A stretch of DNA of 46,221 bases, from the NCBI GenBank assembly GCA_030679975.1, contig JAUXSL010000102.1, forward strand, positions 1 through 46,221. The letters are read 5' to 3'. Positions 31,614-40,601 of this stretch are shown here, piece by piece; position 1 is the stretch's first letter, and the number at the start of each line of letters is the position of its first letter. Position numbers and translations under genes: made by a program. The notes beneath the pieces were generated by a model. It did not search any database and had not been told where the DNA came from. It saw only the letters and a program-made list of their open reading frames with translations. The DNA comes from Actinomycetota bacterium. GTDB taxonomy: Bacteria; Actinomycetota; Aquicultoria; CAJVYJ01; JAUVQD01.

Positions 31614-34419
31614 GGGGGTTGCGTTGAACGAGAAGCCCAGTTATAAAGACACTCTGAATCTGCCCCGGACCGACTTTCCAATGAAGGGAAATCTGCCGCG
31701 GCTGGAGCCGGAACTTTTAGATAAATGGGCTGAATTGAAGATAAGCGCCAAGCTGGCGCAGCCCAAACAAGATCAACCCACTTTTATCCTTCACGACGGT
31801 CCGCCTTATGCCAACGGGGATATCCATCTCGGACACACGCTTAACAAGGTCCTTAAAGACATTATCGTCCGAAGTAAGGCCATGGCCGGCCATTATAGCC
31901 CATTCGTGCCGGGATGGGACTGCCACGGCCAGCCGATCGAACATGAAGTCGAGAAAAGACTCGGCCGGGAAAGAGCCGATATCGGCACGGCGGAAATACG
32001 TCGTCTTTGCCGGGAATATGCCTTGAAGTTTGTCGACCGTCAGAGGGGGCAATTCAAGCGATTGGGTGTCGGCGGCATCTGGGACGAACCTTATCTAACC
32101 CTCGATCCGGGCTACGAAGCGACGGTCGTGCGGATATTCAATCAGCTTTACCAAGAGGGGCTTATCTACCGGGGCCGAAAGCCGATACACTGGTGCTATC
32201 GGTGCAAGACCGCTTTAGCCGAGGCGGAGATCGAATATGAGGACGAGCCTTCGCCCTCGATATATATTAAATTTCCCCTGCTCGACGACTTCGAACCGCT
32301 GGCTAAGGCGAGTGGGAACAAAAGTCTGTTAGTGTGGACGACAACGCCGTGGACCTTGCCGGCCAACGTCGCTGTGGCTGTAAACCCAAACGCCGATTAT
32401 GCGGCGGTAAGCGACGGTCGGGATATATATATTTTGGCGGACGCGCTGGTCTCAGCGGTCGAAAAGATAGCCGGTCGGGAACTTGTCAAGATCGCCGGCT
32501 TTAAGGGCGAGAGCCTGGTCGGGCTGGGCTGTAAACATCCGACTAAAGAATACCGGTCGCCGGTCGTGGCGGCGGATTTTGTGGCGTTGGACCAGGGTAC
32601 CGGCTGCGTGCATATCGCCCCGGGCCACGGCGAGGAAGACTATCTTATCGGGCAAAAATATAACCTGCCTTCACCGATGCCGGTTGATGAAAACGGCCGG
32701 TTTACGGAAGAAGCCGGCGCGCTCGCGGGTCTGCATATCATCGAGGCCAACGACCGTATTATAGAGGACCTTAAAGATAGAGGCATTTTGCTTATGTCCG
32801 GGTCGATCGACCACTCTTATCCTCATTGCTGGCGTTGCAAGCAACCGGTTATATTTCGGGCAACCGAGCAGTGGTTTGTTTCGATGGATGCCGGGGACTT
32901 GAGGCAACGGGCCCTGCGGGCCATCCAATCGGTTAAATGGGTACCGGACTGGAGCATCAGGCGGATCAGCGGTATGGTCTCGGAGCGACCCGACTGGTGT
33001 ATCTCCCGCCAGCGATCGTGGGGGGTGCCGATTCCGATCATATTCTGTGGAGATTGCGGACAAATTTTAGCCGGCGTCGATATCTTAAAGCATATCGAGG
33101 CGCTTTTTCGGGCGCAGGGGGCCGATGTCTGGTTTGCCAGAGAACCGGTTGAGCTCTTGCCGCCGGGTACTGTCTGCCCGAAATGCTCGGGCGCGGATTT
33201 CAGAAAAGAAAACGACATCCTGGATGTCTGGTTTGAATCCGGTGTCAGCCACGCCGCTGTCTTGGAAACGCGCTCTGAGCTGTCCTGGCCCGCGGACCTA
33301 TATTTAGAAGGGTCCGATCAGCATCGCGGTTGGTTCCAGTCGTCATTGCTGACGTCGGTGGGGACGAAGTCGACCGCGCCCTACCGTGAGGTGCTGACCC
33401 ACGGTTTTCTGGTGGACGGGGAGGGAAGAAAGATGTCCAAATCGCTCGGCAACGTCATCGATCCGTTAAAGGTTATCGAGCGCTCCGGAGCGGATATTCT
33501 CAGGTTGTGGGTATGTTCCGCCGACTACAGTTCGGATATCGCCATCTCCGACGAGATATTGGATCGCATCAGCGAAGCGTATAGAAGGGTGCGAAATACT
33601 CTCAGATTTCTATTGGGCAGCCTCGCCGATTTTGACCCGGCCAGGGACAAGGTCGATTACGCTGATATGGAAGCGATAGACAAGTGGGTGCTGATACGGA
33701 TGGACGAGTTGATCGCCAAGGTCCTGGGGGCTTATGAGGATTACCGTTTGCACATTGTCTACCATTCGATCTATAACTTCTGCACGGTCGATCTAAGCTC
33801 ATTCTATTTGGACGTGTCAAAGGACCGATTGTATACATCGGCGACGAACAGCAAAGCGCGAAGGTCGGCGCAGACGGCCATTTTCGAGCTGGCGGAAAGT
33901 TTGATAAAGATCGTCAGTCCTGTGCTGGTCTTTACCGCCGATGAAGCCTGGTCTTATCTGCCGGACAGGCCTGCCGATGAGCCGAGCGTTCACTTGAGCC
34001 GGATGCCTGTCGGCAATAACGCCCGCATAGATATGAAACTTAAGGACGAATGGGGAAAACTATTACTCATCAGGCAGGAAACTTCAAAGGCTCTGGAAGC
34101 GGCGCGAACGGCCAGGTTGATCGGCAGCTCTCTCGAAGCGAAGATAAGGCTGTCGGCGCCGAAGGAATATGAAGAAGTGTTGACAGTCTACGCCCGGGAT
34201 CTGGCGGCTGTTTTTATCGTCTCTCAGGTCGAGTTGGTCGCTGAGGGAACAGCGGTCTCTAACGCGTTCGAGAGTCAAGCGATACCAGGGGTGGTCGTTG
34301 AAGTGGACCGGGCTCAAGGGCATAAATGCGCCCGGTGTTGGAATTGGCGGCTTGAGGTCGGGGAAAACTCCGACCATCCGGAACTATGCGGGCGTTGCCT
34401 GGAGGCGATCGGCGCTTAA
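31612..34419 (+). CDS. ileS: Isoleucyl-tRNA synthetase
   Basis: FILHDGPPYANGDIHLGHTLNKVLKDIIVR; GWDCHGQPIEHEVEK; GRKMSKSLGNVIDP; C-terminal Cys cluster CARCWNWRLEVGENSDHPELCGRC. Start TTG 31612 or 31624. Confidence 0.97.
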   Translation: MGVALNEKPSYKDTLNLPRTDFPMKGNLPRLEPELLDKWAELKISAKLAQPKQDQPTFILHDGPPYANGDIHLGHTLNKVLKDIIVRSKAMAGHYSPFVPGWDCHGQPIEHEVEKRLGRERADIGTAEIRRLCREYALKFVDRQRGQFKRLGVGGIWDEPYLTLDPGYEATVVRIFNQLYQEGLIYRGRKPIHWCYRCKTALAEAEIEYEDEPSPSIYIKFPLLDDFEPLAKASGNKSLLVWTTTPWTLPANVAVAVNPNADYAAVSDGRDIYILADALVSAVEKIAGRELVKIAGFKGESLVGLGCKHPTKEYRSPVVAADFVALDQGTGCVHIAPGHGEEDYLIGQKYNLPSPMPVDENGRFTEEAGALAGLHIIEANDRIIEDLKDRGILLMSGSIDHSYPHCWRCKQPVIFRATEQWFVSMDAGDLRQRALRAIQSVKWVPDWSIRRISGMVSERPDWCISRQRSWGVPIPIIFCGDCGQILAGVDILKHIEALFRAQGADVWFAREPVELLPPGTVCPKCSGADFRKENDILDVWFESGVSHAAVLETRSELSWPADLYLEGSDQHRGWFQSSLLTSVGTKSTAPYREVLTHGFLVDGEGRKMSKSLGNVIDPLKVIERSGADILRLWVCSADYSSDIAISDEILDRISEAYRRVRNTLRFLLGSLADFDPARDKVDYADMEAIDKWVLIRMDELIAKVLGAYEDYRLHIVYHSIYNFCTVDLSSFYLDVSKDRLYTSATNSKARRSAQTAIFELAESLIKIVSPVLVFTADEAWSYLPDRPADEPSVHLSRMPVGNNARIDMKLKDEWGKLLLIRQETSKALEAARTARLIGSSLEAKIRLSAPKEYEEVLTVYARDLAAVFIVSQVELVAEGTAVSNAFESQAIPGVVVEVDRAQGHKCARCWNWRLEVGENSDHPELCGRCLEAIGA

Positions 34420-34434
34420 AGCTTGGAGGAACTT

Positions 34435-34812
34435 GTGGACAAGAACAAGATCGAGACGTTCAAGGAAAAGCTGCTAAAAGAAGAGCGGCGATTGGCGGAA
34501 GAGCTGGAAACAATGCATTCAGAGAATGTTAACACCCGGTTCAATCCGGAAGAATATGGCGGTGACGGCAATTATGAAGATCACATAGCCGACGCGGCCT
34601 CAAACACTTTTGACCGCGAGCGGGATCTGTCGCTCGAACAAAACATCCAAGATCTTCTGGCGCAGGTCGGGGACGCTCTGCGGCGCATCAAAGACGGCAC
34701 ATACGGTAGATGCACAAACTGCGATAAACTGATGGCCGAGGCAAGGCTCAGAGCCATTCCTTACGCCGATTTATGTATAGATTGTAAAGAAGAAGAAGAA
34801 CGCCATCGGTGA
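34435..34812 (+). CDS. TraR/DksA-type zinc-finger protein
   Basis: ALRRIKDGTYGRCTNCDKLMAEARLRAIPYADLCIDCKEEEE. Confidence 0.88.
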   Translation: MDKNKIETFKEKLLKEERRLAEELETMHSENVNTRFNPEEYGGDGNYEDHIADAASNTFDRERDLSLEQNIQDLLAQVGDALRRIKDGTYGRCTNCDKLMAEARLRAIPYADLCIDCKEEEERHR

Positions 34813-35282
34813 TTAGGCAAAACGAAGAGACCTCATCGAGCATGGCTTTTTGGGTTGCCGCTTCAGCGGTGCTCATTCTCGATCGGGCGACTAAGCTGGT
34901 TATTACGCGCCATCTGGACCTGGGAAGATCTATCCCTGTTATTCGGGGCTATTTCCAAATAAGTTACGTGCGCAATCCGGGCGGCGCGTTCGGGTTCCTG
35001 CCGGGCGGCCGCACGTTTTTTTTATTGGCCTCGATCATCGCCGTCGGCGGTATCATCGCTTACAAAAGCCGACGGGGGCCGCAGAAACCGCTCACCGATC
35101 TTTCCTTGGGCTTGATATTGGGCGCCGCCGCCGGCAACCTTATCGATCGTCTTCTATATGGCTCGGTGGTCGATTGGCTTGATTTCAAGATCTGGCCCGT
35201 CTTCAATATTGCCGATGCGGCTTTGGTGGTTGGACTCGGCTTGTTCTCTCTTGAGATCATTCGCTCGAATAGAAGTGCTTAG
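34809..35282 (+). CDS. lspA: Lipoprotein signal peptidase
   Basis: LDRATKLVITRHL...RNPGGAFGFL...AAAGNLIDRLLYGSVVDWLDFKIWPVFNIADAALVVG. Confidence 0.94.
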   Translation: MIRQNEETSSSMAFWVAASAVLILDRATKLVITRHLDLGRSIPVIRGYFQISYVRNPGGAFGFLPGGRTFFLLASIIAVGGIIAYKSRRGPQKPLTDLSLGLILGAAAGNLIDRLLYGSVVDWLDFKIWPVFNIADAALVVGLGLFSLEIIRSNRSA

Positions 35283-35285
35283 CTT

Positions 35286-36236
35286 ATGACAGAGCCACTG
35301 AGCGCGATTGCCGGCATTGACGATGAAGGTTTGCGTCTGGACATATTTTTGGCTAACTGTCCGGGGGTCATCTCGCGCAGCCAGGCCCAGCAGATGATCG
35401 AGACCGGCAAAGCCAGGGTCGCGAATGCGGTCAGGCCGAAAAACCATCATCTTAAGATTGGCGACATCGTGACCTACGAGGTGCCGGCGCCACCCGCTAC
35501 GGTAGAACCCGAACAAATCGACTTGAGAATCGTCTATGAGGACGATGCCTTGCTGGTCATCGATAAACCAGCCGGCATGGTCGTCCACCCCGGCGCCGGT
35601 AACCACAACGGGACCTTGGTCAACGCCGCTTTGGCCCATACTAAGCTGGCCAATGTCGGGGCGCCGCTGAGGCCCGGCATCGTCCACCGGTTAGACAAGG
35701 GGACGAGCGGCTTGATGGTTGTCGCGAAGACGGATCAAGCGTATATGGCGCTGGTGGAGCAGATAAAAGAGCGCCGTGTAAGCCGAAAGTACCTGACCCT
35801 GGTGCGGGGAGACTTCGGTGAACCCGGGGGCCGCATCGAGGCGCCGATTCGGCGAAGCGCTAAAGACCGCAAGATAATGACGGTGGGTGTCTCCGGAGGC
35901 AAGGAAGCCGTAACGAACTTTCGCGTTCTGGCAACCGCGGCGAACTATTCTCTGGTTGAAGTCGCTCTGGAAACCGGGCGTACCCACCAGATTCGGGTCC
36001 ACTTCAAATTTATCAATCATCCGGTCATCGGCGACCCCGTGTACGGCGCGACCGGCAGCGGCGGGCCCCTCGATCTGACCCGCCAGTTTCTCCACGCCTA
36101 TCGGCTTGAATTTTATCATCCGGTCACCGGGGAAAGAATGGCATTTAGCATTGATTTACCGGCAGACTTGAAGCAGGCTTTGGATAAGATCGAGGGGTTA
36201 TCGCTTAAGTTGCCAAAGCAAGGGCAAAGGGATTAA
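35286..36236 (+). CDS. RluA/RluD-family pseudouridine synthase
   Basis: S4 domain plus IVHRLDKGTSGLMVVAKTDQAYMALVEQIKERRVSRKYLTLVRG; ETGRTHQIRVHF. Confidence 0.94.
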   Translation: MTEPLSAIAGIDDEGLRLDIFLANCPGVISRSQAQQMIETGKARVANAVRPKNHHLKIGDIVTYEVPAPPATVEPEQIDLRIVYEDDALLVIDKPAGMVVHPGAGNHNGTLVNAALAHTKLANVGAPLRPGIVHRLDKGTSGLMVVAKTDQAYMALVEQIKERRVSRKYLTLVRGDFGEPGGRIEAPIRRSAKDRKIMTVGVSGGKEAVTNFRVLATAANYSLVEVALETGRTHQIRVHFKFINHPVIGDPVYGATGSGGPLDLTRQFLHAYRLEFYHPVTGERMAFSIDLPADLKQALDKIEGLSLKLPKQGQRD

Positions 36237-36245
36237 ATATTCAAG

Positions 36246-39032
36246 ATGGTCGAACCCGATCTTAAGATATGGGCGCTGCCCAAGAGCGAAGTATTCGATT
36301 CGCTGGGTTCTTCGACCGACGGGCTAGATGACGGCCAGGCCGGGGCGCGGCTGGAGGAATACGGCCCAAACGCGATCGAGGCAGGCCGGAAAAGCTCCCT
36401 CCTCCTGAAGTTCTTGGCCAACTTCTATCACTTGATGGCCTTGCTTCTCTGGGCCGCGGCTGCTTTTGCGTTTCTCGGCCAACAACCTCAACTAGGCTGG
36501 GCTGTAATCGGCGTCATCGTGATAAACGCCTTGTTCAGCTTCTTTCAAGAATATAAGGCTGAAAAAGCCACGGAAGCGCTTCAGAAACTTGTGCCCTTGC
36601 GAGCTAAGGTGATCAGGGGCGGGAAGCGCCTTGACATACCGGCGTCGGAGCTGGTCCCCGGTGACTTAATGGTCCTAGAGGAAGGGGACAAGATATCGGC
36701 CGATGCGCGAGTGGCCGAAGAATTTGAACTGCGTACCGATAATTCCACCTTGACCGGCGAATCAGAGCCTGTCAGAAGAACCGCTGACGCTTACATAGGC
36801 GAGGATATCTCAGCAGTCGAGGCGCCTAATCTGGTCTTTGCCGGGACCGCCGTGGCCTTCGGTTCGGGGCGCGCCGTAGCCTTCGCAACCGGCATGGCGA
36901 CCGAGTTCGGCAAGATAGCCAAGATGACGCAAGCGGTCACCCCTGAATTAAGCCCGCTGCAAAAAGAGATAAATCGTGTCGTAAAAATAATAGCGATGAT
37001 AGCGGCAGGCTCAGGTGTTCTCCTGTTCATCGTCGGTTCTCAGATCGCGTCGCTGAGTGTCTCTAAAAGCTTTACTTTCGCTATCGGAATGATCGTCGCC
37101 AATGTTCCGGAAGGTCTCCTGCCGACGGTCACTCTGGCCTTAGCGGTCGGTGTGCAAAGGTTGGTCAAGAAACACGCGCTGGTCAAGAAGCTCTCTTCAG
37201 TTGAGACGCTGGGTTCGACCAACGTGATCTGCACGGATAAGACCGGGACTTTGACTCAAAACGAGATGACTGTCAGGGAGATATGGTTTGATTCCCAGTC
37301 AATAAGGGTCGGCGGCGGCGGTTACGAACCGGTCGGGGACTTTTTCCCGGAAAACGCGGACCGGGCGCTGAACGATGACGAGATGACCCGGCTCCGGCCG
37401 TTGCTGGAGTCGGCGGTTCTATGCAACAACGCGCGGGCTTTGGCGCCGGATGACGAGCACGCGAAGTGGCACATCCTTGGAGATCCGACGGAAGCGGCGC
37501 TGGTAGTAGCGGCGAAAAAAGCGGGCATCGACGATGACGAGCTTTGGCGTCGCCGGGCCCGCATCTTTGAACTGCCTTTTGATTCCCGTCGAAAACGGAT
37601 GTCCACCATCAACCTGGAAGACAAAGACAAGGTGGCCAACGTTAAAGGCGCGCCAAAAGAGGTGTTGGCGCTTTGTGACAGCATCTTTTCCGCGGGGAGC
37701 GTAAGGCCCCTGACCGAGGCCGACCGGGCCGCTGTAATAGAAGCCAACGACACTTACGCCCGGGGCGCGTTAAGAGTGATCGCGGTAGCCAGAAGGATCA
37801 TACCGGCCGACCTTGCCGGCGACATAAGCCCTGAGACTGTCGAGAACAATCTGACGTTTTTGGGCTTGATGGCCATGATGGACCCGCCGAGGCCGGAGGT
37901 GGAGGCGGCGCTTATGGACTGTCGCACCGCCGGTATACGGGTCATCATGATAACCGGCGATTACGGTCTGACCGCCGAATCGATCGCCAGACGTATCAAC
38001 CTGGTGCAGGGCGATAAATTAAGGACGATCATCGGGGCCGAGATCGACTCCATGACGGAAGATGACTTAAAGAAGGCGCTCGGCGAAGGGGAGGTGCTTT
38101 TTGCCAGGGTCTCCCCCGAACACAAGATGATGGTGGCGGCGGCGCTAAAATCGATGGGGCAGATAGTCGCCATGACGGGAGACGGCGTGAACGACGCACC
38201 GGCTCTTCGAAAAGCCGACATTGGCGTGGCCATGGGCATTACGGGCACGGACGTGGCTAAGGAAGCTTCGGAGATGATCATCACCGACGACAATTTCGCC
38301 AGCATCGTTCACGCCGTCAAAGAAGGCCGCGTCGTCTTTGAAAATATGCAAAAGTTTATCGTCTACATCTTCGCGCACCTGACTCCGGAAATGGTGCCTT
38401 TCATCCTCTTTGTGTTGCTGCAAAAGTATGGTATGCCGATGGGAATATCGGTTATGCAAATACTCGCTATCGACCTCGGCACCGAAACCATTCCGGCCCT
38501 GGGCCTGGGCGTCGAGGAGGCCGAGCCGGGGATCATGGAGCGGAAGCCGCGTAGCCGCAAGGACGGCCTGGTTAATAAGGCGATATTGTTCCGGGCATAC
38601 GTTTTCCTCGGTCTGATCGAATCAGCGTTGGTCATGGGGGGCATGTTCTGGGTCCTGTTCAGGGGCGGCTGGCATTTCGGGATGGCCGACATATCCAACC
38701 CGGCAAGCCCGCATTACACGCTATTTCTGAAGGCAACCACTATGACATTCCTGGGGATTGTGACGGCCCAGGTGGGCACGGTCTTTGCCAGCCGGACAAA
38801 TAAAGCCTCGCTGTTTGAAGTGGGTTTCTTCAGTAATACCTGGGTAAACATAGGTATAGTGTTTGAGTTGGCGCTTGCCGCCGTTTTAATGTATGTTCCG
38901 TTTCTAAGCAGGTTTTTCGGGACGGCGCCGCTTGGGCCGGTCGAGTGGGTGGTAGCGCTGTCATTCGCGCCGGTTATCTTGAGTGCGGAAGAAATAAGAA
39001 AATGGTTAAGGCGAAGAAGCGGCCGGGCGTGA
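36246..39032 (+). CDS. Cation-transporting P-type ATPase (P2-type)
   Basis: DNSTLTGESEPV; NVPEGLLPTVTLALAVGVQR; CTDKTGTLTQNEMTV; MTGDGVNDAPALRKADIGVAMG. Confidence 0.93.
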   Translation: MVEPDLKIWALPKSEVFDSLGSSTDGLDDGQAGARLEEYGPNAIEAGRKSSLLLKFLANFYHLMALLLWAAAAFAFLGQQPQLGWAVIGVIVINALFSFFQEYKAEKATEALQKLVPLRAKVIRGGKRLDIPASELVPGDLMVLEEGDKISADARVAEEFELRTDNSTLTGESEPVRRTADAYIGEDISAVEAPNLVFAGTAVAFGSGRAVAFATGMATEFGKIAKMTQAVTPELSPLQKEINRVVKIIAMIAAGSGVLLFIVGSQIASLSVSKSFTFAIGMIVANVPEGLLPTVTLALAVGVQRLVKKHALVKKLSSVETLGSTNVICTDKTGTLTQNEMTVREIWFDSQSIRVGGGGYEPVGDFFPENADRALNDDEMTRLRPLLESAVLCNNARALAPDDEHAKWHILGDPTEAALVVAAKKAGIDDDELWRRRARIFELPFDSRRKRMSTINLEDKDKVANVKGAPKEVLALCDSIFSAGSVRPLTEADRAAVIEANDTYARGALRVIAVARRIIPADLAGDISPETVENNLTFLGLMAMMDPPRPEVEAALMDCRTAGIRVIMITGDYGLTAESIARRINLVQGDKLRTIIGAEIDSMTEDDLKKALGEGEVLFARVSPEHKMMVAAALKSMGQIVAMTGDGVNDAPALRKADIGVAMGITGTDVAKEASEMIITDDNFASIVHAVKEGRVVFENMQKFIVYIFAHLTPEMVPFILFVLLQKYGMPMGISVMQILAIDLGTETIPALGLGVEEAEPGIMERKPRSRKDGLVNKAILFRAYVFLGLIESALVMGGMFWVLFRGGWHFGMADISNPASPHYTLFLKATTMTFLGIVTAQVGTVFASRTNKASLFEVGFFSNTWVNIGIVFELALAAVLMYVPFLSRFFGTAPLGPVEWVVALSFAPVILSAEEIRKWLRRRSGRA

Positions 39033-39060
39033 ATATGGTTGGAAGGCGGGAGGTAAACAA

Positions 39061-39711
39061 GTGTACGTAGTCATCATGGGTTGCGGTAGAGTCGGGTCGC
39101 AGCTGGCCAAAGTTCTGACTCTCGAAGGGCATCAGGTGGCCGTTATTGACAAAGACAGTGCCGCTTTTAAGCGGCTGGGGCCGACTTTCACCGGCAATAA
39201 ATACGAGGGGATAGGCTTCGACCTTGAAGTATTAAAGGCGGCCGGGATTGAAAAGGCCGATGCTTTCGTTTCGGTGACAAACGGCGACAATACGAACATC
39301 CTCGGCGCCCGCATCGCCAAGAACACTTTTCGGGTGCCGAAAGTGATCGCCAGGATTTACGACCCCGTTCGCGAAAAACTCTACCGGCAGATGGGCATCC
39401 AAACTATCTCATCGACCAGCTGGGCGGCTAATAAAATCAAAGACCTGGTGCTTCACGCGGAACTTGTCCGTCACTTGAGCTTTGGCAACGGTGAGGTCGA
39501 TTTAATCGAAGGTGAGGTGGCGCCGGCGCTGGCCGGGGCCAGAGTCGCCGACCTGAATATTCCCGGTGAGGTAAAAGTAGTGGCGGTTATCCGGCTCGGG
39601 AGCGCCTTTATTCCCGGCTTGGGAACGGAGCTTCAGGCAGGCGATGGGGTACAATTCACAGTGCTCTCATCGGCCATGCCGAAGTTAAAGAAATTACTCC
39701 ATCTTTCTTAA
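39061..39711 (+). CDS. TrkA-N/TrkA-C (RCK) protein
   Basis: MYVVIMGCGRVGSQLAKVLTLEGHQVAVIDKDSAAFKRL; AGIEKADAFVSVTNGDNTNI. Confidence 0.9.
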   Translation: MYVVIMGCGRVGSQLAKVLTLEGHQVAVIDKDSAAFKRLGPTFTGNKYEGIGFDLEVLKAAGIEKADAFVSVTNGDNTNILGARIAKNTFRVPKVIARIYDPVREKLYRQMGIQTISSTSWAANKIKDLVLHAELVRHLSFGNGEVDLIEGEVAPALAGARVADLNIPGEVKVVAVIRLGSAFIPGLGTELQAGDGVQFTVLSSAMPKLKKLLHLS

Positions 39712-39718
39712 GGGGGGC

Positions 39719-40390
39719 GTGATGTTCGCGATAATTATCGGCGGAGGCCGAACGGGTTCATACTTGGCGAAGACATTGATAGAGTCCGGTAACGACGTAG
39801 TTGTCATGGAGCAAAAACCGGAAGTTTTCGCCAAACTTGTTCAAGAGGTCGAGGCTCGTAGTTTCCTGGCTGACGGTTGCGATCCCGAGCAGTTGGAGCT
39901 GGTCGGCATTGGCCAGGCCGATCTGGTCGTGGCTATGACAGGCGACGATGAAGACAATCTGGTCGTATCCTGGCTGGCCAAGTATGTCTATAACGTCAAG
40001 AGGGTCATCGCCAGGGTCAATAACCCGCGCAACCGGTGGCTCTTTAGCGCCGAATGGGGCGTTGACGCGGCGGTAAGCGCCGTACATATCATAAGCAAAT
40101 TAATAGAGGAAGAAGCGTCCCTGGGAGAGATAGTCACTCTCTTAAAACTTGGCGAGGGGGATGTATCTTTGGTCGAGTTGACAATATCGGAAGACAGCCC
40201 GGGTGCGGGCGCGCCGCTGCGCGATCTAAAAATACCCGACGACGCGGTCCTGGTCACCATTGTCAGAGACGGCCGGGTGTTGATACCAAAATCCGAGACT
40301 GTGCTTGAGCCCAACGATGAGGTTTTAGCCGTCGTATCGCCGGCAAGCGAACGTCAACTAGCCGACGCGATCGGAGCGCGAACTAAGTAG
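39719..40390 (+). CDS. TrkA-N/TrkA-C (RCK) protein, second copy
   Basis: MFAIIIGGGRTGSYLAKTLIESGNDVVVMEQKPEVF; GIGQADLVVAMTGDDEDNLVVSWLAK. Confidence 0.9.
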   Translation: MMFAIIIGGGRTGSYLAKTLIESGNDVVVMEQKPEVFAKLVQEVEARSFLADGCDPEQLELVGIGQADLVVAMTGDDEDNLVVSWLAKYVYNVKRVIARVNNPRNRWLFSAEWGVDAAVSAVHIISKLIEEEASLGEIVTLLKLGEGDVSLVELTISEDSPGAGAPLRDLKIPDDAVLVTIVRDGRVLIPKSETVLEPNDEVLAVVSPASERQLADAIGARTK

Positions 40391-40438
40391 ATCCCCTCGA
40401 CTTACCACTTAAAACTTGAAGCTTTGCCACGTTTTCGC

Positions 40439-40467
40439 TTGACGGGGTGTTAATGTGCTGCTATGTA
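40439..40467 (+). promoter_or_regulatory. Putative sigma-70-type promoter
   Basis: TTGACG (40439-40444), 17-nt spacer, TATGTA (40462-40467), upstream of the 40602 ORF. Confidence 0.45.
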
Positions 40468-40601
40468 TAAAATGCCGTTTGGCTGTTTGTCGCTAAAGCC
40501 GTAACCCGTTGTTTCCCGATCGAAAGAAACCCCAGCTTCATCTGTCGCATAGCCAAAGGGCAATAATAATGGTTTGATTTAGTCCGGAGGTGCCTGACAT
40601 C

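Noticed and set aside
37322-38698. Long minus-strand ORFs antisense to the P2-type ATPase
   Set aside because: Mirror frames of conserved coding sequence.
40490-40560. Possible c-di-GMP-I riboswitch (GTCGCTAAAGCC resembles GACGCAAAGCC)
   Set aside because: The rest of the GEMM consensus (upstream GGGCAAACC, tetraloop/receptor) could not be found.
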